A DNA stretch of 64,000 bases from Kitasatospora cinereorecta (GCF_024172095.1 NZ_JAMZDX010000007.1:62001-126000), one strand, 5' to 3'. Positions 1-10,216 are shown, numbered from the stretch's first letter. Numbers and translations: made by a program. Notes: generated by a model not told the origin, from the sequence alone.

Positions 1-1
1 G

Positions 2-574
2 TACGAGATCGAGCAGTCCGGCTTCTACTACAACACCGCCGCCGTCATCGACGCCGACGGCACCTACCTCGGCAAGTACCGCAAGCACCACATCCCGCAG
101 GTCAAGGGCTTCTGGGAGAAGTACTACTTCAAGCCCGGCAACGTCGGCTGGCCGGTCTTCGACACCGCCGTCGGCAAGGTCGGCGTGTACATCTGCTACG
201 ACCGGCACTTCCCCGAGGGCTGGCGCGCCCTCGGCCTGGCCGGCGCCGAGATCGTCTACAACCCCTCCGCCACCAGCCGCGGCCTGTCCGCGTACCTGTG
301 GCAGCTGGAGCAGCCCGCCGCCGCCGTCGCCAACGAGTACTACATCGCCGCGATCAACCGGGTCGGCGTCGAGGAGTACGGCGACAACGACTTCTACGGC
401 ACCAGCTACTTCGTCGACCCGCGCGGACAGTTCGTCGGCGAGGTCGCCTCCGACAAGAACGAGGAGCTGGTCGTCCGCGACCTCGACCTCGACGTGATCG
501 AGCAGGTCCGCCAGCAGTGGGCGTTCTACCGCGACCGCCGCCCGGACGCCTACGGCCCGCTCACCGGGGCCTGA
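2..574 (+). CDS. Nitrilase-superfamily N-carbamoyl amidohydrolase (beta-ureidopropionase-like), 5' truncated
   Basis: The gene begins before the window; 190 residues remain. It is a carbon-nitrogen hydrolase of the nitrilase fold. The catalytic lysine region KYRKHHIP and the nucleophile region ICYDRHFPE are both visible, while the N-terminal catalytic glutamate lies outside the window. The CYDRHFPE form is typical of beta-ureidopropionases and N-carbamoyl amino acid amidohydrolases, which release ammonia and CO2 from N-carbamoyl-beta-alanine or related compounds. It ends 11 bases before the dihydropyrimidinase start, so the two probably share an operon and act as consecutive steps of reductive pyrimidine or hydantoin breakdown. 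The exact substrate is not decidable from sequence. Confidence 0.88.
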   Translation, partial: YEIEQSGFYYNTAAVIDADGTYLGKYRKHHIPQVKGFWEKYYFKPGNVGWPVFDTAVGKVGVYICYDRHFPEGWRALGLAGAEIVYNPSATSRGLSAYLWQLEQPAAAVANEYYIAAINRVGVEEYGDNDFYGTSYFVDPRGQFVGEVASDKNEELVVRDLDLDVIEQVRQQWAFYRDRRPDAYGPLTGA

Positions 575-585
575 GAGGAGCACCC

Positions 586-1989
586 GTGACCCGCACCGTG
601 ATCCGCGGCGGCCTGGTGGTCACCGCCGCCGAGGAGATGCACGCGGACGTACTGATCGAGGGCGAGCGCGTGGTCGCCCTCGCCGCCTTCGGCACCTCCG
701 CCGCCGAGGGCTGGACCGCCGACCGGGAGATCGACGCCCGCGGGCTGTACGTCATCCCGGGCGGCGTCGACGCCCACACCCACATGGAACTGCCGTTCGG
801 CGGCACCTCCGCCTCCGACACCTTCGAGACCGGCACCCGGGCCGCCGCCTGGGGCGGCACCACCACCATCGTCGACTTCGCCGTGCAGAGCGTCGGCGCC
901 GCCCTGCGCGAGGGCCTGGACGCCTGGCACGAGAAGGCCCAGGGCAACTGCGCGGTCGACTACGGCTTCCACATGATCCTCGCCGACGTCAACGAGTCCA
1001 GCCTCAAGGAGATGGACCTGCTGGTCGCCGAGGGCGTCACCTCCTTCAAGCTGTTCATGGCCTACCCCGGCGTGTTCTACAGCGACGACGGCCGGATCCT
1101 GCGCGCCATGCAGCGCGGCGCCGACAACGGCGGGCTGGTCATGATGCACGCCGAGAACGGCATCGCCATCGACGTCCTGGTCGAACAGGCGCTCGCCGAG
1201 GGCAAGACCGACCCCCGCTACCACGGCGAGGTCCGCCGCGAACTGCTGGAGGCCGAGGCCACCCACCGCGCGATCAAGCTCGCCCAGGTGGCCGGCTCCC
1301 CGCTGTACGTCGTCCACGTCTCGGCCGCCTCCGCCGTCGCCGAACTCGCCGCCGCCCGCGACCAAGGGCTGCCCGTCTTCGGCGAGACCTGCCCGCAGTA
1401 CCTGTTCCTGTCCACCGACAACCTGGCCGAGCCCGGGTTCGAGGGCGCCAAGTACGTCTGCTCCACCCCGCTGCGCCCCAAGGAGCACCAGGCGGCCCTC
1501 TGGCGCGGCCTGCGCACCAACGACCTCCAGGTGGTCTCCACCGACCACTGCCCGTTCTGCTTCGTCGGCCAGAAGGACCTCGGCCGCGGCGACTTCTCCA
1601 AGATCCCCAACGGCCTGCCCGGCGTGGAGAACCGGATGGACCTGCTCCACCAGGCCGTCGTCGACGGGCACATCACCCGCCGCCGCTGGATCGAGATCGC
1701 CTGCGCCACCCCAGCCCGGATGTTCGGGCTCTACCCGCGCAAGGGCACCATCGCCCCCGGCTCCGACGCCGACATCGTCCTCTACGACCCGACGGCCACC
1801 CAGACCATCTCCGCCGACACCCACCACATGAACGTCGACTACTCGGCGTACGAGGGCAAGGAGATCACCGGGAAGGTCCGCACCGTCCTCTCCCGGGGCA
1901 CGGTGGTCGTCGACGGCGGCACCTACCACGGCCGCCCCGGCCACGGCCGCTTCCAGCCGCGCGCCACCTGCCAGTACCTCGACCGCTAG
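586..1989 (+). CDS. hydA: Dihydropyrimidinase / D-hydantoinase
   Basis: A 467-residue cyclic amidohydrolase that opens dihydropyrimidine or hydantoin rings to N-carbamoyl amino acids in the cytosol. The metal-binding DAHTH motif is at residues 62-66, the lysine expected to be carboxylated is K155 in TSFKLFM, and further ligand regions HAENG, VHVSAAS and STDHCPF follow in family order. Length fits the family. The GTG start at 586 has a GAGAGGAG Shine-Dalgarno six bases upstream; the longer open frame upstream merely overlaps the nitrilase gene. Its product is the expected substrate of the upstream nitrilase-family enzyme. Distinguishing dihydropyrimidinase from hydantoinase or phenylhydantoinase needs an assay. 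Confidence 0.93.
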   Translation: MTRTVIRGGLVVTAAEEMHADVLIEGERVVALAAFGTSAAEGWTADREIDARGLYVIPGGVDAHTHMELPFGGTSASDTFETGTRAAAWGGTTTIVDFAVQSVGAALREGLDAWHEKAQGNCAVDYGFHMILADVNESSLKEMDLLVAEGVTSFKLFMAYPGVFYSDDGRILRAMQRGADNGGLVMMHAENGIAIDVLVEQALAEGKTDPRYHGEVRRELLEAEATHRAIKLAQVAGSPLYVVHVSAASAVAELAAARDQGLPVFGETCPQYLFLSTDNLAEPGFEGAKYVCSTPLRPKEHQAALWRGLRTNDLQVVSTDHCPFCFVGQKDLGRGDFSKIPNGLPGVENRMDLLHQAVVDGHITRRRWIEIACATPARMFGLYPRKGTIAPGSDADIVLYDPTATQTISADTHHMNVDYSAYEGKEITGKVRTVLSRGTVVVDGGTYHGRPGHGRFQPRATCQYLDR

Positions 1990-1996
1990 GAGCCCT

Positions 1997-3013
1997 GTGG
2001 ACATCGGCCTCGTCCTCCAGACCGACCCGCCCGCCCGCCTGCTCATCGACCGGATGAAGCGCGCCGAAGCGGCCGGCTTCACCCACGGGTGGACCTTCGA
2101 CTCCGTGGTGCTCTGGCAGGAGCCCTTCGTCATCTACAGCCGGATCCTCGCCGAGACCACCCGGCTGCACGTCGGCCCGATGGTGACCAACCCGGCCACC
2201 CGCACCTGGGAGGTCACCGCCTCCCTGTTCGCCACCCTCAACGACATGTACGGCAACCGCACCGTCTGCGGCATCGGCCGCGGCGACTCCGCCCAGCGCG
2301 TCGCCGGCCGCCGCCCCGCCACCCTCGACCACCTCGGCCAGGCGATGCACGCCATCAAGGAGCTCGCCGAGGGCCGCACCGTCGAGATCGACGGCACCGA
2401 GATGCACCTGCCCTGGGTCCGGCCCGGGGCCGAACTGCCCATCTGGATGGGCGCGTACGGCCCCAAGGCGCTCGCCCTGACCGGCCGCCAGGCCGACGGC
2501 TTCATCCTCCAACTGGCCGACCCGTTCCTCACCGAATGGATGGTCAAAGCCGTCCGCTCCGCCGCCGCCGAGGCCGGCCGCGACCCCGCGAGCGTCACCG
2601 TCTGCGTCGCCGCCCCCGCCTACGTCACCGCCGACGACTCGCCCGAGGCCCTCGCCCACGCCCGCGAGCAGTGCCGCTGGTTCGGCGGCATGGTCGGCAA
2701 CCACGTCGCCGACCTGGTCTCCCGCTACGGCGAACACTCCGGCCTCGTCCCCGACGCCCTCACCGCCTACATCAAGGACCGCCAGGGCTACGACTACAGC
2801 CACCACGGCCGCGCCGGAAACCCCGACACCGCGTTCGTGCCCGACGAGATCGTCGACCGGTTCTGCCTCATCGGACCGGTCGAGGCCCAGCTCGCCAAGC
2901 TCAACGAGCTGCGCTCCCTCGGCGTCGACCAGTTCGCCGTCTACGCCATGCACGACGCCGTCGAGTCGACCATCGACGCCTACGGCGAGAGCGTCATCCC
3001 GGCACTGACCTGA
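1997..3013 (+). CDS. LLM-class, probably F420-dependent oxidoreductase
   Basis: A 338-residue TIM-barrel oxidoreductase of the luciferase-like monooxygenase class. It begins MDIGLVLQTDPPAR and carries the family regions GPMVTNPATR, IGRGDSAQR and LPIWMGAYGPKAL. It resembles the actinobacterial subgroup annotated as F420-dependent and recurrently placed beside hydantoinase genes. The GTG start lies seven bases after the hydA stop, with AGGAG overlapping that stop, so it is co-translated with hydA. Because no conventional dihydropyrimidine dehydrogenase is seen here, it might supply the reductive step on pyrimidines or act on a ring-opened product; this is inference from context. FMN dependence cannot be excluded. 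Confidence 0.85.
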   Translation: MDIGLVLQTDPPARLLIDRMKRAEAAGFTHGWTFDSVVLWQEPFVIYSRILAETTRLHVGPMVTNPATRTWEVTASLFATLNDMYGNRTVCGIGRGDSAQRVAGRRPATLDHLGQAMHAIKELAEGRTVEIDGTEMHLPWVRPGAELPIWMGAYGPKALALTGRQADGFILQLADPFLTEWMVKAVRSAAAEAGRDPASVTVCVAAPAYVTADDSPEALAHAREQCRWFGGMVGNHVADLVSRYGEHSGLVPDALTAYIKDRQGYDYSHHGRAGNPDTAFVPDEIVDRFCLIGPVEAQLAKLNELRSLGVDQFAVYAMHDAVESTIDAYGESVIPALT

Positions 3014-3096
3014 ACCATCTCCGCACCATCTCCGCCCGGTGGCCGCCCCGCACTCCCGAGGGCGGCCACCGGCCGTCCCCCACAAGGTGGTTGCCC

Positions 3097-4614
<1,518 letters not shown>

Positions 4615-4625
4615 ACTCCAGCTGC

Positions 4626-4653
4626 CCCGGGACCGACCGCCCGCGGTCCCGGG
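4626..4653 (+). terminator. Hairpin after the pyrimidine/hydantoin operon
   Basis: Perfect 10-bp arms (4626-4635 and 4644-4653, CCCGGGACCG and its complement) enclose an 8-base loop 12 bases after the permease stop. There is no downstream T-tract, which is common for Streptomyces intrinsic terminators. Confidence 0.6.
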
Positions 4654-4746
4654 ACAGCAGCGGTCGCTGCAGGGCCTGCCACGTCGTCCGGGTGCTCGGC
4701 GCAGCGCAGAGGTCCGGCCGGCTTGCGCCGACAGTAGTCTCATCGG

Positions 4747-5379
4747 GTGATCCGTTCCGTGGTTCTCGACATCGGCGAGACGCTTGTCAGCGACACCCGG
4801 TACTGGGCGGACTGGGCCCGGTGGCTCGGCGTCCCGCCCCACACCATGTCCGCACTCGTCGGCGCGGTCGTCGCCGCGGGCCGGGACAACGCGGACGCGA
4901 TCAGGATCATCCGCCCGGGCGTCGACGTCGGCGCGGAGTGGCGCGCTCGGCAGGCCGTCGGCCAGGGGGACCACCTGGACGAGAGCGACCTGTACCCGGA
5001 TGTCCGGCCGGCGCTCCAGCGGCTCCGTACGGCGGGCATCTGGGTGGGTGTGGTCGGTAACCAGAACGCCGCTGTCACCGGGCTTCTTCGCGGCCTCGAC
5101 CTGCCTGCCGACGGCATCGCCACCTCGGGAGAATGGGGCACCAGCAAGCCCTCTCCGGCCTTCTTCGAGCGGGTCGCCGAGTGGGCACCCGGCACCCGGG
5201 ACCAGATCGTTTACGTGGGCGACCACCCGGCCAACGACGTCGTGCCCGCCCGCGCCGCAGGCCTCCGTGCCGCGCACCTTCGCCGCGGGCCGATCGGACT
5301 GACCACGGCCGCGCCCGAGGCCGACTGGACGGTCGATTCGTTGGCCGAGCTCGCGGAACTGATGATCCGACAGCACTGA
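4747..5379 (+). CDS. HAD-superfamily hydrolase with variant first motif
   Basis: A 210-residue haloacid dehalogenase-fold hydrolase. Motif I is VVLDIGETL (nucleophile D8), but the usual second aspartate, the general acid/base, is Gly10. Motif III lysine is K134 in TSKPSP and motif IV is VGDHPANDV around D159, with an alpha-helical cap between residues 20 and 75. DxG-type motif I occurs in some HAD clades, so activity may persist but be altered. It starts with GTG and is separated from the upstream operon by a hairpin, so it is probably independent. The small phosphorylated substrate is unknown. Confidence 0.85.
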   Translation: MIRSVVLDIGETLVSDTRYWADWARWLGVPPHTMSALVGAVVAAGRDNADAIRIIRPGVDVGAEWRARQAVGQGDHLDESDLYPDVRPALQRLRTAGIWVGVVGNQNAAVTGLLRGLDLPADGIATSGEWGTSKPSPAFFERVAEWAPGTRDQIVYVGDHPANDVVPARAAGLRAAHLRRGPIGLTTAAPEADWTVDSLAELAELMIRQH

Positions 5380-5445
5380 GCAACTGCCCAACGCAACGGC
5401 GAGTGCAGAGGTGGCGGGGGCCGGACCCGGCCAGGCCGTAGGGCG

Positions 5446-5793
5446 TCAGGTGGTGCGGTCGGGGGCGGGGATGGGGGCGGTGACCTGGGTGCGGGTCCAC
5501 ATGGCGACTGCGGTGGCGACCAGGGACATGGCCACGGCCTGTTGGTCGGTGGACCAGTGGAGACCGAAGCCGACGGCGAGGGCGATGACGGCCTGGGCGG
5601 CGCCGAGGAGGGCGGCGCTGGTGCCGTCGTGGGTGACGACGGCGACGCCGAGGCCGACCAGGGCGGCGGCGCAGGCGTTGACGAGGGCTTGGCGGTCGGG
5701 GGAGACGTCGAGGCCGAACGCGGTGAGGGTCTTGACCAGGACGGCGATCAGGCCGAGCAGGACGGCCGGTTCGCGGCCGAGGAGCCGGGGCAT
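5446..5793 (-). CDS. Holin-like small membrane protein (phage lysis type)
   Basis: A 115-residue protein with about three hydrophobic segments (roughly residues 10-28, 37-54 and 57-77, possibly a fourth to 97), a short N-terminus and a charged or proline-rich tail. The phrase VSPDRQALVNACAAALVGLG is like small membrane proteins that accompany endolysins in actinophages. It begins three bases after the amidase stop, so the pair is one transcription unit on the minus strand. Holin function (timed membrane permeabilisation that releases the endolysin) is inferred from topology and pairing only. No other phage structural gene is nearby. Confidence 0.55.
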   Translation of the reverse strand: MPRLLGREPAVLLGLIAVLVKTLTAFGLDVSPDRQALVNACAAALVGLGVAVVTHDGTSAALLGAAQAVIALAVGFGLHWSTDQQAVAMSLVATAVAMWTRTQVTAPIPAPDRTT

Positions 5794-5796
5794 CGG

Positions 5797-6729
5797 TCAG
5801 CTGCCCTTCGGGAGGTCGTGCACGGTGACGTCGACGTCGACAACGGCGTCCCTGATGGCCTGTTGGACGGCGGCGACGACGGTGGCGGTGTCGACCCCGT
5901 GGATCTGGCCGAGCTGGGCGGCGAGGGACTGGATCGCGGCGGCCTGCGCGGTGAGTGCGGCCTGCAGCTTGGCGAGGGTGGCCTCGATGCGGCCGTTGGC
6001 GAGTTGGAGGCCGCCGAGGTAGTCGGAGAGGCTGGCGGTCCGGTCGGGCAGTGGGTGGCCCTGGGCGTCGTACTCGCGCAGCACGGGCTCGAGGGCGACC
6101 GCGACGGCCACCTCCTGGGCACTGGGCATGTCGTCCTCCTGGATGTGGGGGGTGAAGAGGGCCGGCATCGGGCCGGGGTCGGTGTGGTCGTTCTCGGGGA
6201 TCTGGGAGTGCCCGTAGTGGCCCGGTTGGGTGTCCCAGATGTGGGCGTCGCGGTGGCTGTTCCAGTCGGGCGGGCCCATCGGCCAGACGTCGGGGACGCC
6301 CCAGGAGCGGAGCCAGGCCATGATCCGGTCGAGGCCGACGCAGGGGGTGTCGGCGACGGTGGCGTACACGTGGCCGTCGACCCGGCAGTAGGGGAAGAAG
6401 AGGGTTTCGATCTGGATGCAGATGTCGCCCTTGCGGTTGGTCTCGACGCCGCCGGGTGCGTTGATCACGCTCTTCGACCGGGAGGTCGCCGAGAAGAGTT
6501 GGGCGATCCGGCCGGTGAACGGGTTCCAGATCAGGTGCGGGGCCTCGCCGGAGCCGCTGCCGGTGAAGTAGCCGACGAGGTTGTCGAAGGGGACGAGGTC
6601 GGCCGGCGCGGCCGCGGTGGCGTTCTTGTCCCAGGTGATGTGCCAGATGACGCGGGCGCCGCCGTCGCCGTTCATGGGGGCGTCGTCGAGGAGGTGGAGC
6701 TCGGCTCCGGGCAGGTGCTGGTCGGGCAT
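5797..6729 (-). CDS. Phage-type N-acetylmuramoyl-L-alanine amidase (endolysin-like)
   Basis: A 310-residue protein with an amidase_2/PGRP-like domain at about residues 25-190. RVIWHITWDK supplies a first histidine (H30), and the C-terminal signature GHSQIPENDHTDPG supplies H182 and D184, the pattern of a zinc-dependent peptidoglycan amidase. Residues 225-290 form an alanine/glutamine-rich predicted coiled coil in place of a usual wall-binding repeat. No signal peptide is visible, as expected for a holin-dependent endolysin. The ATG at 6729 is preferred, with GCGAGG about 7-12 bases upstream; an alternative ATG lies at 6675. It is a phage remnant or domesticated lysis gene. Confidence 0.65.
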   Translation of the reverse strand: MPDQHLPGAELHLLDDAPMNGDGGARVIWHITWDKNATAAAPADLVPFDNLVGYFTGSGSGEAPHLIWNPFTGRIAQLFSATSRSKSVINAPGGVETNRKGDICIQIETLFFPYCRVDGHVYATVADTPCVGLDRIMAWLRSWGVPDVWPMGPPDWNSHRDAHIWDTQPGHYGHSQIPENDHTDPGPMPALFTPHIQEDDMPSAQEVAVAVALEPVLREYDAQGHPLPDRTASLSDYLGGLQLANGRIEATLAKLQAALTAQAAAIQSLAAQLGQIHGVDTATVVAAVQQAIRDAVVDVDVTVHDLPKGS

Positions 6730-6967
6730 CGCGGCCTCGCGGGGTACAGGAGCGGGGTGCAGGAGGGGGTCGGCGCGGGTGTGGTTGCCGCGTTCGCCGT
6801 TCCTCCGGTTGGTACCCCAACTGTCCGGCGGTTCATGCGTGTCCGGCCGGTCACGGTTGGTCACGATTCCGGCTGCCGTTGTGAAGATGTGATGACACGT
6901 CAGGGAGGTTCGGGACGACCGGGAGGACTGGAAAGCCGCTTCGCCGGTCGGCGCGGTCGAGGCACGC

Positions 6968-7009
6968 AAAAGGCCAGGCCGGCGGCGGTGACGCCGGGCC
7001 GGCCTGGCC
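6968..7009 (-). terminator. Rho-independent terminator of the 7044-7820 gene
   Basis: Perfect 12-bp arms (6972-6983 and 6998-7009, GGCCAGGCCGGC and its complement) are followed on the minus strand by TTTT (6968-6971). It lies 35 bases downstream of the mycothiol-dependent enzyme stop. The rest of 6730-7043 shows no credible gene. Confidence 0.8.
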
Positions 7010-7043
7010 CAGGGTGGCTTGGACTGGCTGCTGCCAGTGGCTG

Positions 7044-7820
7044 CTACCGCTCCGGGTCCCACTCCACCAGCTGGTCGTAGACGCCCCGGCTGTCGTCGAG
7101 CTTCAGGGAGTCCAGCGGGAGGCGGCCGTAGAGGGCGAGGAGCAGGTCGTGGGCGGAGCCCTCGAGGGAGGCGTCCGCGGTCTGCTCGTCCCCGGCAGCG
7201 GCGGGCAGGCGGACCCCGCGTGCGCCGTCCGCGGAGAGCAGGTGGCGCCAGGAGCGGCCCTCGGTGGTGTGGTAGTCGGCGAGGGCGGGCTCGTGCGGCC
7301 AGGCCTCGGTGGTGGTGCAGATGGTCCAGAGGAACTCCTCGACGCCGTCGAGTGCCACCTCCTCCGGCACCGGCTGCGCGGCGCCCGCGGCGAGCTGGGC
7401 GTCGTAGGTGTGCACGGCGATCTCGTGGAGCTGGCGCCGGGCGGCGGCCGCGCAGGTCAGCGGCGACTGCGACTTGCCCCACCATCCCCAGCAGCCGCGG
7501 TCCGGGCCGGCGTCCCGCAGGGCGTCCAGGAGTTCCTGGGTCGACGCGGCCAGCCAGGCCAGCAGGGCCTCGCGCTCCCGCGGCGCGGTGGGCTCGCTCC
7601 GCGGGTCGGCCTTGGCGGTGGCGCCGGGTCCTTCGGCGATGGTGGCGGCCCAGGCGCGGCGGCCCGCGCCCAGGTGCTGGGCCAGGTCGAACAGCGTCCA
7701 GTCGGGGCAGGTCGGCACCTGCACGTCGAGGCTGGGTGCGGCGGCTGTCGCGGCGCGGAAGGCGGTCGACCGCTCGTCGATCAGGCGCAGCAGGTCGGGG
7801 AAGTCGAGAGTGTTGTGCAC
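7044..7820 (-). CDS. Maleylpyruvate isomerase-family mycothiol-dependent protein
   Basis: A 258-residue DinB/MDMPI-fold protein. The motif VPTCPDWTLFDLAQHLG near residues 35-51 is the hallmark of the mycothiol-dependent maleylpyruvate isomerase N-terminal domain, and RRQLHEIAVHTYDAQ supplies the later conserved histidines expected to bind metal with the first. Family members use mycothiol for isomerisation or for thiol adduct chemistry, and many actinobacterial paralogues have no assigned substrate. The start is GTG at 7820 with no strong Shine-Dalgarno. It is monocistronic, with an intrinsic terminator downstream. Confidence 0.85.
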   Translation of the reverse strand: MHNTLDFPDLLRLIDERSTAFRAATAAAPSLDVQVPTCPDWTLFDLAQHLGAGRRAWAATIAEGPGATAKADPRSEPTAPREREALLAWLAASTQELLDALRDAGPDRGCWGWWGKSQSPLTCAAAARRQLHEIAVHTYDAQLAAGAAQPVPEEVALDGVEEFLWTICTTTEAWPHEPALADYHTTEGRSWRHLLSADGARGVRLPAAAGDEQTADASLEGSAHDLLLALYGRLPLDSLKLDDSRGVYDQLVEWDPER

Positions 7821-7923
7821 GCCGGTTGTCTATCACCGGACCCGGCCGGTGGACAGCGATTAATCGCGGCCGACGCGGCGGGGTCTGGCGGGCCGTCAGG
7901 CCGGGGAAAGGAACAGGCAGTGG

Positions 7924-8511
7924 TCAGGCCGGGGCGTCGGGGTCGTGGCCGGTGGCGGCGTTGAGCACGTCGCGCAGCAGGGCGTGGATCTCCGTCAGGT
8001 CGGCGGCGGCGAGGTGGGGCAGGCTGGTGCCGCTGCGGGCGAGCACGACGCCGGCAAGGGCGGCGACGGCGAGTTCGGCGCGCAGCTGGGGGCGGTCGAC
8101 GCCTTCGCGTTCGAGGCGTTCGCGGAGCGGGTCGACCAGGCGGCGGTGGAGGTGGGCGTGGCCGGCGTCCTGGATGACCGGGTCGTCGGAGGGCAGGACG
8201 GCGCTCTGGAAGATCGGGCCGGGGCCGCGCTGGGCGAGGCGGTCGAGCAGGCCGGCGAGGCGTTCCTCGTCGAGCAGGTCGGCGGGGGTGGCGGTGCCGT
8301 GTTCGGCCTGGACGGTGGCCAGGTAGAGCTGGGACTTGCCGCCGAAGTAGCGGGCGATGAGTGCCGGGTCGACTCCGGCGCGTTCGCCGATCTCGCGGAT
8401 GGTGGTGCGGTCGAAGCCGCGGTCGTCGAAGAGTTCGGCGGCTGCCTGCAGCAGCAGCTCCCGGCTGCGGGCGGCGTCTCGCCGCCGCTCGCCCGCACGG
8501 ACCTCGCTCAC
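7924..8511 (-). CDS. TetR-family repressor of the adjacent MFS exporter
   Basis: A 195-residue regulator. Residues about 10-60 contain the TetR helix-turn-helix, with FDRTTIREIGERAGVDPALIARYFGGKSQLY closely matching the family in pieces such as IREIGERAGV and YFGGKSQLY. The C-terminal part, LPSDDPVIQDAGHAHLHRRL, resembles the TetR_C domains of exporter regulators. The GTG start overlaps the exporter stop by four bases (GTGA), so the regulator is translated with the exporter. A 31-bp palindrome upstream of the exporter is the likely operator. The ligand is probably a drug-like substrate of the pump, which is inference. Confidence 0.92.
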   Translation of the reverse strand: MSEVRAGERRRDAARSRELLLQAAAELFDDRGFDRTTIREIGERAGVDPALIARYFGGKSQLYLATVQAEHGTATPADLLDEERLAGLLDRLAQRGPGPIFQSAVLPSDDPVIQDAGHAHLHRRLVDPLRERLEREGVDRPQLRAELAVAALAGVVLARSGTSLPHLAAADLTEIHALLRDVLNAATGHDPDAPA

Positions 8512-10097
8512 GCGGGTGCTCCCTCCTCCCGGGCGGGGGCGCCGTCGCCGTGGTCGGCGCGCGCCGCGGCCCGGTCCGTTGTTCCGTGGACCGTCCGGTC
8601 GCCCGTGGTCCGGTTGCCGCCGGTCCAGTCGCCGCCGGTCCGGTGGCCGGTGGTCAGGAGGCCCGGTTCCGCGGCTGCGGGGACGGCCGCCGCGGCGCCC
8701 CGCCGCGGCAGGACGATGGTAGCCGCACCGATCACCACCCACACCGCGCAGCTGATCAGCGCGGCGGTGGTGTACGCGTCGCCGGTGGGGAGGGTGTGGC
8801 CAGCCGGGGTGTGGGCCTGGAGGACGGCTCCGCTGAGTGCGCTGCCGGTGGAGTAGCCGACGTAGCGGAGCACCTGGTTGAAGCTGATGGCGCTGCCGGT
8901 CTCGTTCGCGGGCACGGCGCCGACGATCAGTCCGGGCATGACGGCGAAGGTCAGGCCGACGCCGAGGCCGGCCAGGCCCATCACCGCGAACAGCTGCCAC
9001 AGCTGGTCGCGGCCGAACAGGAAGGCGAGGGCCGCGACCATGGAGACCGCGCAGCCGATCGGCAGGATCGCCGCGGTGCCGGTCCGGCGGGCCAGCACGG
9101 GCACCAGTCGGCTGGTCGAGACGCTGACCACGGAGAACGGCAGCAGGGCGAGTCCGGCGACCGTGATGGAGGCGCCGAAGCCGTACCCGGCGGAGCTCGG
9201 CGTCTGCACGAACCGGGTGACCAGCGACATCAGCAGGTACATCCCGACGCCGGCGACCAGGCCGGCCACGTCGGCGGTGAGCACCACCCGGTTGCGCAGC
9301 GAGCGGAGGTCGACCAGCGGGTGGGCGGTGCGCAGCTCGTGCCGGACCCACCAGCCGAGCAGCAGCAGCGAGGCGCCGGCGAGCCCGAGCAGGCGGGCGG
9401 AGGTCCAGCCCCACAGTTCGGCCTCGCTGAGGGCGAGCAGCAGCCCGCCGAGCCCGAGGCCGAGCAGGCAGGCGCCGAGCAGGTCGAGCTTCTGGGCCGG
9501 GCGGTGCGCGGTGGAGGGGAGGACGAGGATGCCGGCGAGGAGCGCGGCGCCGCTGATGATCGCGCCGAACCAGAAGCCGGCGTGCACGCCCAGCGACTGG
9601 GCTATCAGGCCGGTGATCGGGTAGCCGAGGCCGACGCCGGCGACGGTGGTGAGGGAGAGGATCGCGACGGCGGAGCGGGAGCGCTCGCCGGGCACGCTGT
9701 CGCGGGCGGTCGCGATGGCGAGCGGGGTCAGGCCGAGGCCGACGCCCTGCATGGCGCGGCCGGCGACCAGGAAGCCGAAGCCGAGCGGCAGTGCGGCGAG
9801 CACGCTGCCGGCCAGGACGGTCGCGGCGGCGGCCAGCATCACGGTACGGCGGTGCGGGCCGTCGCCGAGCCGTCCCATGACGGGGGTGGCGATCGCGCCG
9901 ACCAGCATGGTGACGGTCAGCGACCACTGGGCGTCGGACAGCGAGACGTGGTCGACGGCCGCGATGGTCGGGATCATCGGCGCGCCGAGGCTGCTGATGA
10001 CGGCCACCACCGTGGCGAGGAAGACCAGGACCGGCACGAGTGCCCGCTGCCGTCCCCGCTGTGGTCCTTGCGCGCCGGTCGCCGCGCTCTCCTGCAT
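8508..10097 (-). CDS. MFS drug exporter (DHA2/EmrB-QacA type)
   Basis: A 529-residue transporter with about 14 hydrophobic segments. Motif A variants MGRLGDGPHRR (after TM2) and the antiporter motif C-like GVGLGYPITG are visible, consistent with a 14-TM drug:H+ antiporter. The last 70 residues are a low-complexity G/T/R/D-rich tail. I chose the ATG at 10097 over a GTG at 10142 because the latter would lie inside the palindromic operator. It is followed without a gap by the tetR gene, forming an exporter-regulator operon under probable autorepression. Confidence 0.88.
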   Translation of the reverse strand: MQESAATGAQGPQRGRQRALVPVLVFLATVVAVISSLGAPMIPTIAAVDHVSLSDAQWSLTVTMLVGAIATPVMGRLGDGPHRRTVMLAAAATVLAGSVLAALPLGFGFLVAGRAMQGVGLGLTPLAIATARDSVPGERSRSAVAILSLTTVAGVGLGYPITGLIAQSLGVHAGFWFGAIISGAALLAGILVLPSTAHRPAQKLDLLGACLLGLGLGGLLLALSEAELWGWTSARLLGLAGASLLLLGWWVRHELRTAHPLVDLRSLRNRVVLTADVAGLVAGVGMYLLMSLVTRFVQTPSSAGYGFGASITVAGLALLPFSVVSVSTSRLVPVLARRTGTAAILPIGCAVSMVAALAFLFGRDQLWQLFAVMGLAGLGVGLTFAVMPGLIVGAVPANETGSAISFNQVLRYVGYSTGSALSGAVLQAHTPAGHTLPTGDAYTTAALISCAVWVVIGAATIVLPRRGAAAAVPAAAEPGLLTTGHRTGGDWTGGNRTTGDRTVHGTTDRAAARADHGDGAPAREEGAPA

Positions 10098-10120
10098 GGC
10101 CGTCCGCCTTCCCGTCCGTT

Positions 10121-10151
10121 TGTCATCGGGTGATGTCTTCACATGATGACA
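10121..10151 (-). promoter_or_regulatory. 31-bp palindromic operator for the TetR regulator
   Basis: The site has outer arms TGTCATC (10121-10127) and GATGACA (10145-10151), with 12 of 15 positions per arm complementary. It sits 24 bases upstream of the exporter start. Its size and symmetry suit two TetR dimers or one dimer with extended contacts. Confidence 0.72.
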
Positions 10152-10216
10152 TGAGTCGCGGCCGGTGCGGGAGGGGACCTGGTCGCGGCAGCCCGACCGG
10201 TGCGAGGATGGGCGCC

